The notes under the pieces were generated by a model. That model was not told where the DNA came from. It did no database searches and was given only the letters and a program-made list of their open reading frames with translations. Both the position numbers and the translations under genes were made by a program. From Mucilaginibacter sp. 14171R-50 (GTDB lineage Bacteria > Bacteroidota > Bacteroidia > Sphingobacteriales > Sphingobacteriaceae), in the NCBI RefSeq assembly GCF_010093045.1, contig NZ_CP048115.1, positions 3,162,001-3,226,000 on the forward strand: a stretch of DNA of 64,000 nt, written 5' to 3'. Positions 25,899 through 33,804 of the stretch are shown one piece after another. How positions within the stretch are numbered: position 1 is the stretch's first letter; each line of letters opens with the position of its first letter.

Positions 25899-26459
25899 TT
25901 ATTCAACTTGCTCACCAATAGCCGAACTATTGTCGGTAATCTCCTTTAACTGTGGAAGTTCAGCAATACTGTTTATGCCGAAATAATCCATAAAAAGGCT
26001 GCTGGTGCCGTATAATATCGGCTTACCCACACTTTCCGACTTCCCTGTTATGGCTATCAGTTCCTTTTCCAGCAGTTTTTGTATCGAGTAATCGCAGTTT
26101 ACACCGCGTATTTGCTCCACATCGGTTTTGGTAACAGGTTGTTTATAGGCAATAATAGCCAGCGTTTCCAGTGCGGCCTGGCTTAGTTTCTTTTTTGAAC
26201 GTTGTAATTGAAGCAGGCTGATAGCTGCATGGTATTTTTTTTTTGTAAGAAATTGATAGCCGTTATTGATCTTTACTACTTCAATTGCGAAAGCATCATC
26301 AAGGTACTTTTGGGTGATGGTGTTTACGTGTTCCGTAACCTCATCAACGGTGTAGTCATGCTCGAACGATGCTTGCAGGCAATAAATAATTTCCTCGGTA
26401 CGGATGCCCTGTTCAGATGCAAAAATAAGCGCCTCGATGTATTGCTCGATGTTTTCCAT
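25899..26459 (-). CDS. scpB: Segregation and condensation protein B
   Basis: Kleisin-interacting subunit of the SMC-ScpAB condensin complex. The 186 residues form two winged-helix domains, with the family segment LSQAALETLAIIAYKQPVT and the following EQIRGVN. Length is typical. No scpA lies nearby in the window. Confidence 0.93.
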   Translation of the reverse strand: MENIEQYIEALIFASEQGIRTEEIIYCLQASFEHDYTVDEVTEHVNTITQKYLDDAFAIEVVKINNGYQFLTKKKYHAAISLLQLQRSKKKLSQAALETLAIIAYKQPVTKTDVEQIRGVNCDYSIQKLLEKELIAITGKSESVGKPILYGTSSLFMDYFGINSIAELPQLKEITDNSSAIGEQVE

Positions 26460-26461
26460 AA

Positions 26462-26596
26462 TAGTCCGAAGTCGGGAAAGTCAGTGACGTCCGAAAGTAG
26501 TAAAAATGTCCGAAAGTCCGGAAGACGGATTTATAATGAGGAGGAAAATTGTAAAGCCGGTTCGTCTTTCGGACTTACCGACTAAAAAACTTTCTG
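26462..26596. repeat. Intergenic dyad of AGTCCGAAAG words
   Basis: Left part has AGTCCGAAGTCGGGAAAGTC and GTCCGAAAG; right part has CTTTCGGACTTACCGACT and AACTTTCTGACTT, which are near-complements. A half-copy (TTCCGGACTTTCCGACT) occurs at 37069-37098. Confidence 0.6.
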
Positions 26597-26598
26597 AC

Positions 26599-27723
26599 TT
26601 AATAGTCTATCACCTGTTCTTCTATCTCGGCCGGTATATCACGCCAGTCGTATTTTTGGGTGCGCAACTGCGGCTCGAAACCAGCTTCTTTGATAGAGTC
26701 CTGTATGCCCTTTGCGGTGAAGCGGTGAGGCGCGCCGGCGGCAGATACCACATTCTCCTCGATCATGATAGACCCGAAATCGTTAGCGCCGGCATGCAGG
26801 CAAAGCTGGGCTACCTGTTTGCCCACAGTTAGCCACGATGCCTGGATATTTTTAATATTAGGCAGCATAATGCGGCTCAGGGCAATCATGCGTATATACT
26901 CGTCGCCTGTTACGTTGTTGGTGATGCCTCGAACTTTCCTTAACAGGGTGCCATCATCCTGGAATGGCCATGGTATAAAGGCCACGAAGCCATAATGGCC
27001 TTCGGGTTTTTCTGATTGCACTTCGCGGATCCAAACCAGGTGTTCAAAGCGTTCTTCAATGGTTTCGATATGGCCAAACATCATGGTGGCCGAGGTAGGC
27101 AGGTTTAGCTGGTGCGCCGCGCGCATCACATCGAGCCATTCCTGGCCGCCGCATTTACCTTTTGATATCAGGCGGCGTACGCGGTCGTTCAGTATCTCGG
27201 CGCCCGCACCGGGTAATGAGTCGAGCCCGGCATCTTTCATAGCCTTTAACACGTCGTAATGGCTCATCCCGTCCAGTTTAGATACGTGGGCAATTTCGGG
27301 CGGGCCTAATGAATGCAGTTTTAATTTAGGATAGAGCTGTTTAAGCTGGCGGAACAGATCGGTATAGAACTGCAGGCCAAGCTCTGGGTGGTGGCCGCCT
27401 TGTAACAAAAGCTGGTCGCCGCCATACTTAAAGGTTTCCTCAATCTTCTTTTTATAGGTCTCGATATCGGTAATGTAAGCATCCTCGTGCCCCGGGCGAC
27501 GGAAGAAATTACAGAACTTGCAGTTGGCAATACAAACGTTGGTAGTGTTTACGTTACGATCTATCTGCCAGGTAACTTTGCCATGCGGCACCTGTATCTT
27601 GCGCAGCTCGTTCGCTACGTACATCAGGTCCGCCGTTGAGGCATTGTTGTAAAGGTAAACCCCCTCATCAATGCTCAAAAAATCAAAAGCTAAAGCACGC
27701 TGCAACAGTTCGGCTGTATTCAT
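26599..27723 (-). CDS. mqnC: Cyclic dehypoxanthinyl futalosine synthase MqnC (radical SAM)
   Basis: Radical SAM enzyme that closes the ring of dehypoxanthine futalosine in the alternative menaquinone pathway. The 374 residues contain the cluster motif CxxxCxxC as CIANCKFC, the MqnC/CofH-like segment GGHHPELGL, and SAAGAPH near the C-terminus. The ATG at 27723 is preferred over a TTG two codons upstream because a -7 box ends three bases before it. Confidence 0.93.
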   Translation of the reverse strand: MNTAELLQRALAFDFLSIDEGVYLYNNASTADLMYVANELRKIQVPHGKVTWQIDRNVNTTNVCIANCKFCNFFRRPGHEDAYITDIETYKKKIEETFKYGGDQLLLQGGHHPELGLQFYTDLFRQLKQLYPKLKLHSLGPPEIAHVSKLDGMSHYDVLKAMKDAGLDSLPGAGAEILNDRVRRLISKGKCGGQEWLDVMRAAHQLNLPTSATMMFGHIETIEERFEHLVWIREVQSEKPEGHYGFVAFIPWPFQDDGTLLRKVRGITNNVTGDEYIRMIALSRIMLPNIKNIQASWLTVGKQVAQLCLHAGANDFGSIMIEENVVSAAGAPHRFTAKGIQDSIKEAGFEPQLRTQKYDWRDIPAEIEEQVIDY

Positions 27724-27726
27724 ACA

Positions 27727-27734
27727 CAAATATA
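27727..27734 (-). promoter_or_regulatory. -7 box 3 nt before the mqnC ATG
   Basis: TATATTTG, then TGT and the ATG; predicted leaderless start. Confidence 0.6.
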
Positions 27735-27810
27735 CGTTGTTGTGGCTTAAAGGTGAAAGGGTAGAGGTGAAAGGTGTTGTTGGGTTGACAAATGTGCTAA
27801 CTGCACACCG

Positions 27811-29319
27811 TTAACTGCCGACTACCAACCCTTTATCCAATCTTAAAACCCTATCCACGCTATCAGGTATCTCGTGCTGGTAATGTGTAACATATATCAG
27901 CGTTACGTTGCTTATGCTGCAAATGGCATCAACCACGGCCTTAAAATGCTGTTGCTGGTGATCATCCAGTCCCTGGCAGGGTTCGTCAAATATGAGCAGG
28001 GCAGGGGCTTTGATCAGCGCGCGGGCCAGCAGGCAAAGGCGCTGTGCGCTGGCGGGGATATTTTTCAATAGCTGTCGCGCATATTGGTCTATCTCTAAAG
28101 CTTTCATCCAGTTCAACGCCAGGTGGGCGTTGGTTTGGCTGCTGGGTCTAAACAAACCCAATGTATCGTAAAAGCCACTCTCAATAACCTGCAGGCACGA
28201 GTTATCGGTAGGGAAATACTGGTAAAGCTCAGGCGATACAAAACCAATTTTACTTTTAATGTCCCAGATACTTTCGCCGGTGCCGCGCTTTTTATCAAAT
28301 AGTGTAATATTATTGGCATAGGCTTGTGGGTTGTCGCCGTTTATCAAACTCAGCAGGGTTGATTTACCCGCACCGTTGGGGCCAAGCAGCGCCCAGCGCT
28401 CGCCGGGGTTTATTTGCCAGTTTATTTTATTCAGGATAACCTTGTCGCCGTACTTAACTAAAACATCGGTCATGCTTACTATTTTATTGTAACGATGGGT
28501 TACTGCCGGGCTGTTAAGCAATTGCCCTAATACCCCGGCGTCGACGAATGCTTTCGGCGCGGTAAAGTGCTCGCTTGCTTCATATTCCTGTTTGCTCAGG
28601 CTTTGGCTCACGCAGCCATTATCTAACATGGCCACATTGGTAATACAATCCGGAATTTCAAAAGCAGATGTTGCCATAATGATACTGATACCCGAGGCTG
28701 ATACCTCGCTTAGCAGATCGTTAAACGCTTTGCGGGTTGCTGTGTCCAGGCCCGTTAGCGGATTATCTAATAGTAATATAATTGGATTTTTTAGCAAAGC
28801 GGCTGCTATCATCAGGCGTTTAGTTTCGCCGTTTGATAGTTTAATGGTTTGCTTATCGCATAGTGCGGTTAAATTCAGGGATGCTACAGTTTTATCAAAC
28901 GTCCAGTATGGAGGTCGATGGTTGTTAACCTTAACGGATTGCAGGTATTGGCGTACGGTAAGGCTATCTTCAGCGTCGGACGAATTATACCGTTGCTGGT
29001 AATAAAATTCGGAAGTATTTGATAGTGTTTTAAAATGGTGCTTAGCGCCTGCAAAAGCAATAAAGCGATGAAACGTGAGCAAATCATATGTAAGTGGCAT
29101 CTGCTGATGCACCTCATCCATAAAGCCATAAGTAATGTTGCCACCGCTTATGGCCATGTTACCTGCGATAACCTGCAGCAGCACACTTTTACCCGAGCCG
29201 CTTTTACCTATAAGCGCCCAGTTTTGGCCGGGATGCAGCACAAAATTCAAATTAGTGGATAGGAATTTTTCCGGGAGTTTTATCGATGCGTTATGAATGT
29301 TGATCAGAGGCAGTGTCAT
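27811..29319 (-). CDS. Two-domain ABC ATPase (ModF/PhrA-like)
   Basis: A 502-residue soluble protein with two ABC cassettes and no membrane segment. Walker A sequences are GKSGSGKS and GPNGAGKS; Walker B sequences are IILLLDNP and ALLIFDEP; the first signature is LSNGETKR. This layout matches ModF/PhrA proteins, whose exact role (molybdate-related or other) is not settled. No permease lies beside it. Confidence 0.85.
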   Translation of the reverse strand: MTLPLINIHNASIKLPEKFLSTNLNFVLHPGQNWALIGKSGSGKSVLLQVIAGNMAISGGNITYGFMDEVHQQMPLTYDLLTFHRFIAFAGAKHHFKTLSNTSEFYYQQRYNSSDAEDSLTVRQYLQSVKVNNHRPPYWTFDKTVASLNLTALCDKQTIKLSNGETKRLMIAAALLKNPIILLLDNPLTGLDTATRKAFNDLLSEVSASGISIIMATSAFEIPDCITNVAMLDNGCVSQSLSKQEYEASEHFTAPKAFVDAGVLGQLLNSPAVTHRYNKIVSMTDVLVKYGDKVILNKINWQINPGERWALLGPNGAGKSTLLSLINGDNPQAYANNITLFDKKRGTGESIWDIKSKIGFVSPELYQYFPTDNSCLQVIESGFYDTLGLFRPSSQTNAHLALNWMKALEIDQYARQLLKNIPASAQRLCLLARALIKAPALLIFDEPCQGLDDHQQQHFKAVVDAICSISNVTLIYVTHYQHEIPDSVDRVLRLDKGLVVGS

Positions 29320-29543
29320 AGGACGGTGAATTTACACATCGGCTGCAGATTATTGCGTTCTAACTTACATTTTGTGCCCCAAACTTAACTTTGATACACT
29401 TGTAACATTTTTATTAACTTATTAACATTTCTTGGTTTTTTCAGAAAACAATATTTAGCTTTAAGCAACCTGAATGAAAAATACCAATTTGAGCTGCGGC
29501 AAGAATTAACCAGTTTTAATTATTACCCCCCAATAATTTAAGT
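29320..29543. other. Intergenic region upstream of small membrane-protein genes
   Basis: No gene seen. TAACTTTG at 29386-29393 fits a -7 box pointing to the small gene at 29544, which would give a leader of about 150 bases. Confidence 0.4.
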
Positions 29544-29681
29544 ATGGAACTATTGTTAGTTGCTGTTGAAGCCCTTGTACCCATGAGCCTGTTAGCAATC
29601 TTTATTGTATTGATTGCTGTACAATTTTTACCAAACGAGAATACAGAAACGGAAGAATCTGATTCGAATTTATTACTGTAA
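29544..29681 (+). CDS. Small single-TM protein (45 aa)
   Basis: A 45-residue protein with a hydrophobic helix at about residues 10-29 (PMSLLAIFIVLIAVQFL) and an acidic tail (NENTETEESDSN). A perfect hairpin (29680-29700) overlaps and follows its stop codon. Unknown function; support comes from codon-like composition, a clear membrane helix and a downstream hairpin. Confidence 0.55.
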   Translation: MELLLVAVEALVPMSLLAIFIVLIAVQFLPNENTETEESDSNLLL

Positions 29682-29740
29682 TAATCAAGGTCTGATTATT
29701 GTACTAAGATTTACAATCATAAATCTTACAATGATCTACC

Positions 29741-29908
29741 ATGAAAAAAATTAACTTATTTTTGATCGCATTGGCAATGGTTGCCTTTAGCGGATGTTCT
29801 GTTATCGGCGGTATTTTTAAAGCCGGGGCAGCTGTAGGCGTTATAGCCGTAATTGTAGTGATCCTGTTGGTCATCTGGATAATATCAGCGTTCAGAGGAA
29901 GATCATAA
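29741..29908 (+). CDS. Small lipoprotein with C-terminal membrane helix (55 aa)
   Basis: A 55-residue protein with a signal peptide and lipobox VAFSGC (Cys19), then a second hydrophobic helix (30-49) and a basic end FRGRS. I recall very similar short proteins in many Sphingobacteriaceae, often mislabelled as phosphatidate cytidylyltransferase; it is far too short for that. It is followed by a strong terminator, which supports a monocistronic gene. Confidence 0.7.
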   Translation: MKKINLFLIALAMVAFSGCSVIGGIFKAGAAVGVIAVIVVILLVIWIISAFRGRS

Positions 29909-29937
29909 GCCGTACTTATTATATCATAACCTACTGG

Positions 29938-29969
29938 AAAATATTGTTTTTTAACTAAAACAATATTTT
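29938..29969 (+). terminator. Terminator of the 55-aa lipoprotein gene
   Basis: Perfect 13-bp arms AAAATATTGTTTT/AAAACAATATTTT with a 6-base loop and a run of T. Confidence 0.8.
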
Positions 29970-30136
29970 TTTTGCAGTTTTATTGCCCGCGGGACTGTTT
30001 AGGGAAGCTTATGCAGGCAGTCATGATCGCAGAACTAATCTTGATGCCGGCGTTATCTTATGTTTACAGCATCAAACGATGCAAACTAAGCCACTGCTCG
30101 CTGATGCAAGGCGCAAAACTAACGGGAATAGCCGCG

Positions 30137-30574
30137 TTAGCGGTTTATACGCATATCAACAACGTTCCAGCTCTTTTTATCGGCCCAGTCGCCCCCCTTA
30201 TATGATAGGCTTACCCGCCAAGTGGTTTTAACTATTTTTCCGGCGCTGTCTGCCGCGTCAACATACGATGATATATTGTAGGTGTTGCGGGCGGTATCAA
30301 TATCAGATTCGAACCTGCTTTTTGGGAAGCTGGCCGTACCCGGCTGACGCAGTTTATCGTTAATAAATACCTTGGCTATAGCAAACGCTTCTTTAGCATT
30401 TGGTTTCCGGTTTACATGTACGCGCCGGTTTTGCAGCACACGTAGCATTACCACAAAAAACAGGAGCGCAAACAGGAAGGTGAATATTGTAGCGATCCTG
30501 ATGCGGGGGTGATGTCGCCAGTGGGTATTCTTCTTGTCTTCGTCGCTAAGGTTTTTCCATTCAGAATATTTCAT
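30137..30574 (-). CDS. Single-pass membrane protein, unknown
   Basis: A 145-residue protein: a charged N-terminal cytoplasmic segment (EWKNLSDEDKKNTHWRHHPR), one membrane helix (about 26-46, TIFTFLFALLFFVVML) and a periplasmic domain of about 95 residues (KEAFAIAKVFINDKLRQPGT, then beta-rich). Family not recognised. It stands alone between two terminators. Confidence 0.7.
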   Translation of the reverse strand: MKYSEWKNLSDEDKKNTHWRHHPRIRIATIFTFLFALLFFVVMLRVLQNRRVHVNRKPNAKEAFAIAKVFINDKLRQPGTASFPKSRFESDIDTARNTYNISSYVDAADSAGKIVKTTWRVSLSYKGGDWADKKSWNVVDMRINR

Positions 30575-30638
30575 GTGTACGCTTTTCCATCAATAAACAA
30601 ACTTCCACTCGAATGTTTTCACGTAAATAAAAGGCAAA

Positions 30639-30671
30639 AAAAAACGCCCCTGAAAACCAGGGGCGTTTTTT
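30639..30671. terminator. Terminator of the small lipoprotein gene 30686-30895
   Basis: Perfect 14-bp arms AAAAAACGCCCCTG and complement with a 5-base loop. Confidence 0.88.
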
Positions 30672-30685
30672 ACCAAAAAAAGTTA

Positions 30686-30895
30686 TTACATTTTTTTAGC
30701 AGCAGTATCAGTTGCAGCAGAATCCATTTTAGTTGAATCTGTCATAGTAGAAGTTGAATCCATTTTAGCCGAATCCATTTTAGCTGAGTCCATAGCAGCT
30801 GAATCAGCAGCAGATGATGAACCAGAACCTTTACAAGCAGCAGTTGAAACAGCGATAGCTAAAGCTAAAAAGCCAATTTTGAATGCATTTTTCAT
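30686..30895 (-). CDS. Small Asp/Ser/Met-rich lipoprotein (69 aa), paralogue 1
   Basis: Signal peptide MKNAFKIGFLALAIAVSTAA with lipobox ending at Cys21 (STAACKGSGS), then a low-complexity tail of DSAKM/DSTKM units. Nearly identical in its first 27 residues to the gene at 31059-31268, so they are tandem duplicates. Probably an abundant small outer- or inner-membrane lipoprotein; function unknown. Confidence 0.78.
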   Translation of the reverse strand: MKNAFKIGFLALAIAVSTAACKGSGSSSAADSAAMDSAKMDSAKMDSTSTMTDSTKMDSAATDTAAKKM

Positions 30896-30954
30896 TGTTT
30901 GTTTTTTTTAAGTGATTTAATAGTTTTTCGTTAGTTAATACCCAAAACAAAAAA

Positions 30955-30990
30955 AGGTAACCCACTTTTTAAAAAAAATGCAGGTTACCT
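30955..30990 (-). terminator. Terminator of paralogue 2
   Basis: GGTTACCT and AGGTAACC arms; on the minus strand the hairpin ends in a T-run. The word AAAAAGGTAACCCACT recurs at 31331-31346 downstream of the decayed copy, so the terminator was duplicated with the gene. Confidence 0.65.
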
Positions 30991-31058
30991 CTTTAAAAAA
31001 TTAAAAAACTTAAAAAATTAACAATGTAATTTTTTAGTATTTAACGGGTTACGTTAAA

Positions 31059-31268
31059 TTATTTTTTAGTTGAATCAGCTTTAGCTGAATCAGCTGGAGC
31101 AGCAGTAGAGTCAACTTTAACAGTAGAATCAACTTTAACAGTAGAGTCAACTTTAACAGTAGTATCAGCAGCAGAATCAGCTGAAGATGCAGAACCAGAA
31201 CCTTTACAAGCAGCAGCTGAAACAGCGATAGCTAAAGCTAAAAATGCGATTTTGAATGAATTTTTCAT
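31059..31268 (-). CDS. Small Asp/Ser/Thr-rich lipoprotein (69 aa), paralogue 2
   Basis: Signal peptide and lipobox like paralogue 1 (VSAAACKGSGSA), then three copies of the six-residue unit TVKVDS followed by TAAPADSAKADSTKK. The repeat at DNA level is 18 bases long, so copy number could change by slippage. Function unknown. Confidence 0.78.
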   Translation of the reverse strand: MKNSFKIAFLALAIAVSAAACKGSGSASSADSAADTTVKVDSTVKVDSTVKVDSTAAPADSAKADSTKK

Positions 31269-31344
31269 TTTTTGTTGTTTGATGATTTGTAAGTTATTTT
31301 ATTCTTATCGGTTGTTAATACGCCGATCTGAAAAAGGTAACCCA

Positions 31345-31460
31345 CTAATTTAAATTATTTTTTACGCTGTCGTTTTTTGTTGAATCAACAGGCGCGGCGG
31401 TCGAATCAACTTTTACAGTACTGTCTACCCCGTTTGTAGCTTTTTGACTTTCGCAAGGTA
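31345..31460 (-). pseudogene. Decayed C-terminal fragment of a fourth lipoprotein paralogue
   Basis: On the minus strand, out of frame with the end of the next gene, the translation contains VDSTVKVDSTAAPVDSTK and ends in TAG. That matches the tail of paralogue 2 almost exactly, and the terminator word follows it. No signal peptide or start codon remains, so this is a remnant or a frameshifted extension of 31461-31715. Confidence 0.65.
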
Positions 31461-31715
31461 TTAATGGTCAAATTCTTTTCGCTTCTTACTTTGTTTTACG
31501 CTATCCGTACCGCCCGATCCGGATTTATCCATCCCGCTGTCGATTGCAGATGGCGCGCCGTTAGCTTCGGCGCCGCCGGCATCAGGAGCATTCTTGTTTA
31601 CCGGGGTATCTACCCGCGTACTATCCGGAACGTGCGTAGAATTGTTTCCGCTGCACGCGGCAAATGTTGTAGCGATAAAAAACGCTAAAAAACTTGTCTT
31701 TATTAAATTTTTCAT
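31461..31715 (-). CDS. Small lipoprotein (84 aa), paralogue 3
   Basis: Signal peptide MKNLIKTSFLAFFIATTFAA with lipobox Cys21 (FAACSGNNS), then a Gly/Ala/Asp/Ser-rich tail ending KKRKEFDH. It shares the N-terminal plan of paralogues 1 and 2 but is more diverged. The frame directly after its stop encodes the paralogue-like fragment, so a recent frameshift is possible. It is divergent from the sigma factor gene. Confidence 0.72.
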   Translation of the reverse strand: MKNLIKTSFLAFFIATTFAACSGNNSTHVPDSTRVDTPVNKNAPDAGGAEANGAPSAIDSGMDKSGSGGTDSVKQSKKRKEFDH

Positions 31716-31883
31716 ACTAAGCTGTTTATGTTATGCCATACCTAACTCAAATTTAATGCCGCTCTGTGCTAATAAATATTTACCGATATTGCGGCAAGAT
31801 GCGGAATACAGCATGCTATTAACATAAACCGAAAAAATAAAAAATATAATTGGGTTACAATTGAGTATAAAAAGTATTAAGTA

Positions 31884-32450
31884 GTGAATAATCAGTTAAA
31901 TGTGGAAGCACCATCGGATAGGGAAGTGATCATTGGGATACTTAATAACTCTGATAGTGTTTTAAAAAAATTATACCTGGCTTATTTTCCAATGGTTTTA
32001 CAACTCGTTATCAGTAACAATGGCGACGAGGATGAAGCTAAGGATATTTACCAGGAAGCGATAATAGTTCTTTATAATAAGGTTAAGCGGGGCGATTTTG
32101 AGCTGAGCAGCAAATTAAAAACGTACATATATTCGATATGCAGGCGTTTATGGTTAAAGCGGCTTAAGCAACTGAACAGGTACGGCGGCGATATAAAAGA
32201 TTTTCAGGAGTACCTGCCGGTTGAGGATGAGGTGGAGATGCACGAGGAACGCGATATGCAGCTTAACAAAATGGGCGACGCGCTAAAGTTACTCGGCGAA
32301 CCCTGCAAAACTATTATGGAGGATTTTTACATGCATAACAGATCGATGCAGGATATCTGCGAACGGTTTGGCTATACCAATGCTGATAACGCGAAGACAC
32401 AGAAGTACAAGTGCTTGCAAAGGCTGAAGAAATTATTTTTTCAGCAGTAA
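31884..32450 (+). CDS. ECF-type RNA polymerase sigma factor
   Basis: A 188-residue sigma-70 family member with only regions 2 and 4. Region 2 includes DEDEAKDIYQEAIIVLYNKV and LKTYIYSICRRLWLK; region 4 is an HTH around MQDICERFGYTNADNAK. The start is a GTG at 31884. The next gene, 20 bases later, encodes a membrane protein with an anti-sigma-like N-terminus, the usual ECF operon arrangement. Confidence 0.9.
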   Translation: MNNQLNVEAPSDREVIIGILNNSDSVLKKLYLAYFPMVLQLVISNNGDEDEAKDIYQEAIIVLYNKVKRGDFELSSKLKTYIYSICRRLWLKRLKQLNRYGGDIKDFQEYLPVEDEVEMHEERDMQLNKMGDALKLLGEPCKTIMEDFYMHNRSMQDICERFGYTNADNAKTQKYKCLQRLKKLFFQQ

Positions 32451-32470
32451 TATAAGGAAGGGGCGACGAA

Positions 32471-33571
32471 ATGAAAGATAACCAACTTTTAGAAATGATA
32501 GAGAGCTACCTGAGCGGCGAAATGCCCGAGGGTGAACGCGCTCAGTTTGAGGCATTGCGCAAAAAGGATGCGACCATTGATGCAAAAATAACAGAGTACA
32601 AACATTTTACAGGCCTGTTAAAACAATATAACGACCGCTTGAGCATGCAGGCCCGTTTAGACGAGATACACGAGGAAATTGATGTGCATACCCTTAAAGA
32701 CGACCTGATGGCGCATCCATCGTGGGTGGTACAAATGTGGCGTAACCATCACTCAAAAATATCAGTTGCAGCGTCGGTAGCTATATTTGCGGTTTTGCTT
32801 ATACTTTACGCCACCGGCGACCTGAGCAACAAGGATCCCCGTTTCCAGCAATTGAGCAGGGAGGTTAAACTGGTTAAAGACCAGCAGCGCCAGTTGGGGC
32901 AGCAGCAGGATAATATTATTAAAAGCACTAAAACAGGTCCCAGCATTTCTGCACGGTTCAGAGGTACAGGTTTCGCCCTTACCGGTAACGGGTACATTGT
33001 TACCAATTATCATGTGATAAACGGTGGCGACAGCGTGTATGTTCAAAATGCTGCCGGCGAATCGTACCACACCAAAGTGGTTTATACCGATCCGGCGTAT
33101 GATGTAGCCATTTTACAGATCAACGATACGTTGTTCAAAAATATCGGCCCGGTGCCGTATACCTTTAAAAAATCGAAAAGCGATTTAGGTGAAGTAGTAT
33201 ATACATTGGGTTACCCCGGCGATGACATCAAGTTTGGCCCCGGCGCGCTAACCGCCAGCACCGGTTTCCGCGGCGATACCACCGAATATGAAGTATTTAT
33301 ACCCGTTAACCCCGGCAACAGCGGTGGCCCCTTACTTGATGATAAGGGCAATATCATTGGTGTGATAAACGGTAAGCAAACCCAAACAACCGGAGCGGCT
33401 TTCGCGGTAAAATCAAATTACCTGCTAAAGGCCATTCAAAACATCCCTGCCGATTCGTTAAGCAAATCGCTTACACTTAACACCAAAAACACCCTGGCCG
33501 GCCTTAGCCGTACCCAGCAAATAAAAAAGCTGCGTAACTATGTGTTTATGGTGAAGGTTTACAACCAGTAA
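32471..33571 (+). CDS. Membrane-anchored trypsin-like serine protease with anti-sigma-like N-terminus
   Basis: A 366-residue fusion. Residues 1-85 are cytoplasmic and helical, starting like Bacteroidota anti-sigma proteins (LLEMIESYLSGEMPEGERAQFEAL); residues 97-114 form one membrane helix; a coiled-coil-like linker (125-150) leads to an S1C-type protease domain with His181 (TNYHVI), Asp211 (YDVAI) and Ser284 (GNSGGP). No PDZ domain. A purine-rich AAGGAAGGGG precedes the ATG, unusual for this genome. It probably controls the sigma factor and senses periplasmic stress; this is inference. Confidence 0.88.
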   Translation: MKDNQLLEMIESYLSGEMPEGERAQFEALRKKDATIDAKITEYKHFTGLLKQYNDRLSMQARLDEIHEEIDVHTLKDDLMAHPSWVVQMWRNHHSKISVAASVAIFAVLLILYATGDLSNKDPRFQQLSREVKLVKDQQRQLGQQQDNIIKSTKTGPSISARFRGTGFALTGNGYIVTNYHVINGGDSVYVQNAAGESYHTKVVYTDPAYDVAILQINDTLFKNIGPVPYTFKKSKSDLGEVVYTLGYPGDDIKFGPGALTASTGFRGDTTEYEVFIPVNPGNSGGPLLDDKGNIIGVINGKQTQTTGAAFAVKSNYLLKAIQNIPADSLSKSLTLNTKNTLAGLSRTQQIKKLRNYVFMVKVYNQ

Positions 33572-33641
33572 AAAATCAACAATTTATATAGCGAAGAGGG
33601 ATGCGGGAAACTGCCTCCCTTTTTTTGGCTCACTTCATCAA

Positions 33642-33749
33642 CGCGTCATTGCGAGGAGCGATAGCGACAAAGCAATCTCTTTGAGCCATTCGTTGATGTA
33701 AGGTGTTGAATTGTCCTAAAGAGATTGCTTCGTACCTCGCAATGACGCG
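33642..33749. repeat. Dispersed hairpin repeat, copy A (TGC type)
   Basis: Arms begin CGCGTCATTGCGAGG and end CCTCGCAATGACGCG. The left arm has a longer middle (AGCGATAGCGACAA) than the right. The central 45 bases resemble those of copy C. It lies between the convergent protease and nuoD genes. Confidence 0.9.
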
Positions 33750-33804
33750 AGGACAGGTAGTTGTCAACCTACCCACTAATCACAAACCTCTTATCTCTAA
33801 AATC

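Noticed and set aside
29741-29908. Phosphatidate cytidylyltransferase.
   Set aside because: Such short lipoproteins sometimes carry this label, but 55 residues cannot form the enzyme and no catalytic motif is present.
29972-30231. Two overlapping plus-strand frames (77 and 82 codons).
   Set aside because: They lie in different frames over the same bases, lack recognisable motifs, and run into the antisense of the 30137-30574 gene.
33572-33804. Small RNA gene or tRNA in the spacer with copy A.
   Set aside because: No cloverleaf or promoter; the structure is explained by the dispersed hairpin repeat.
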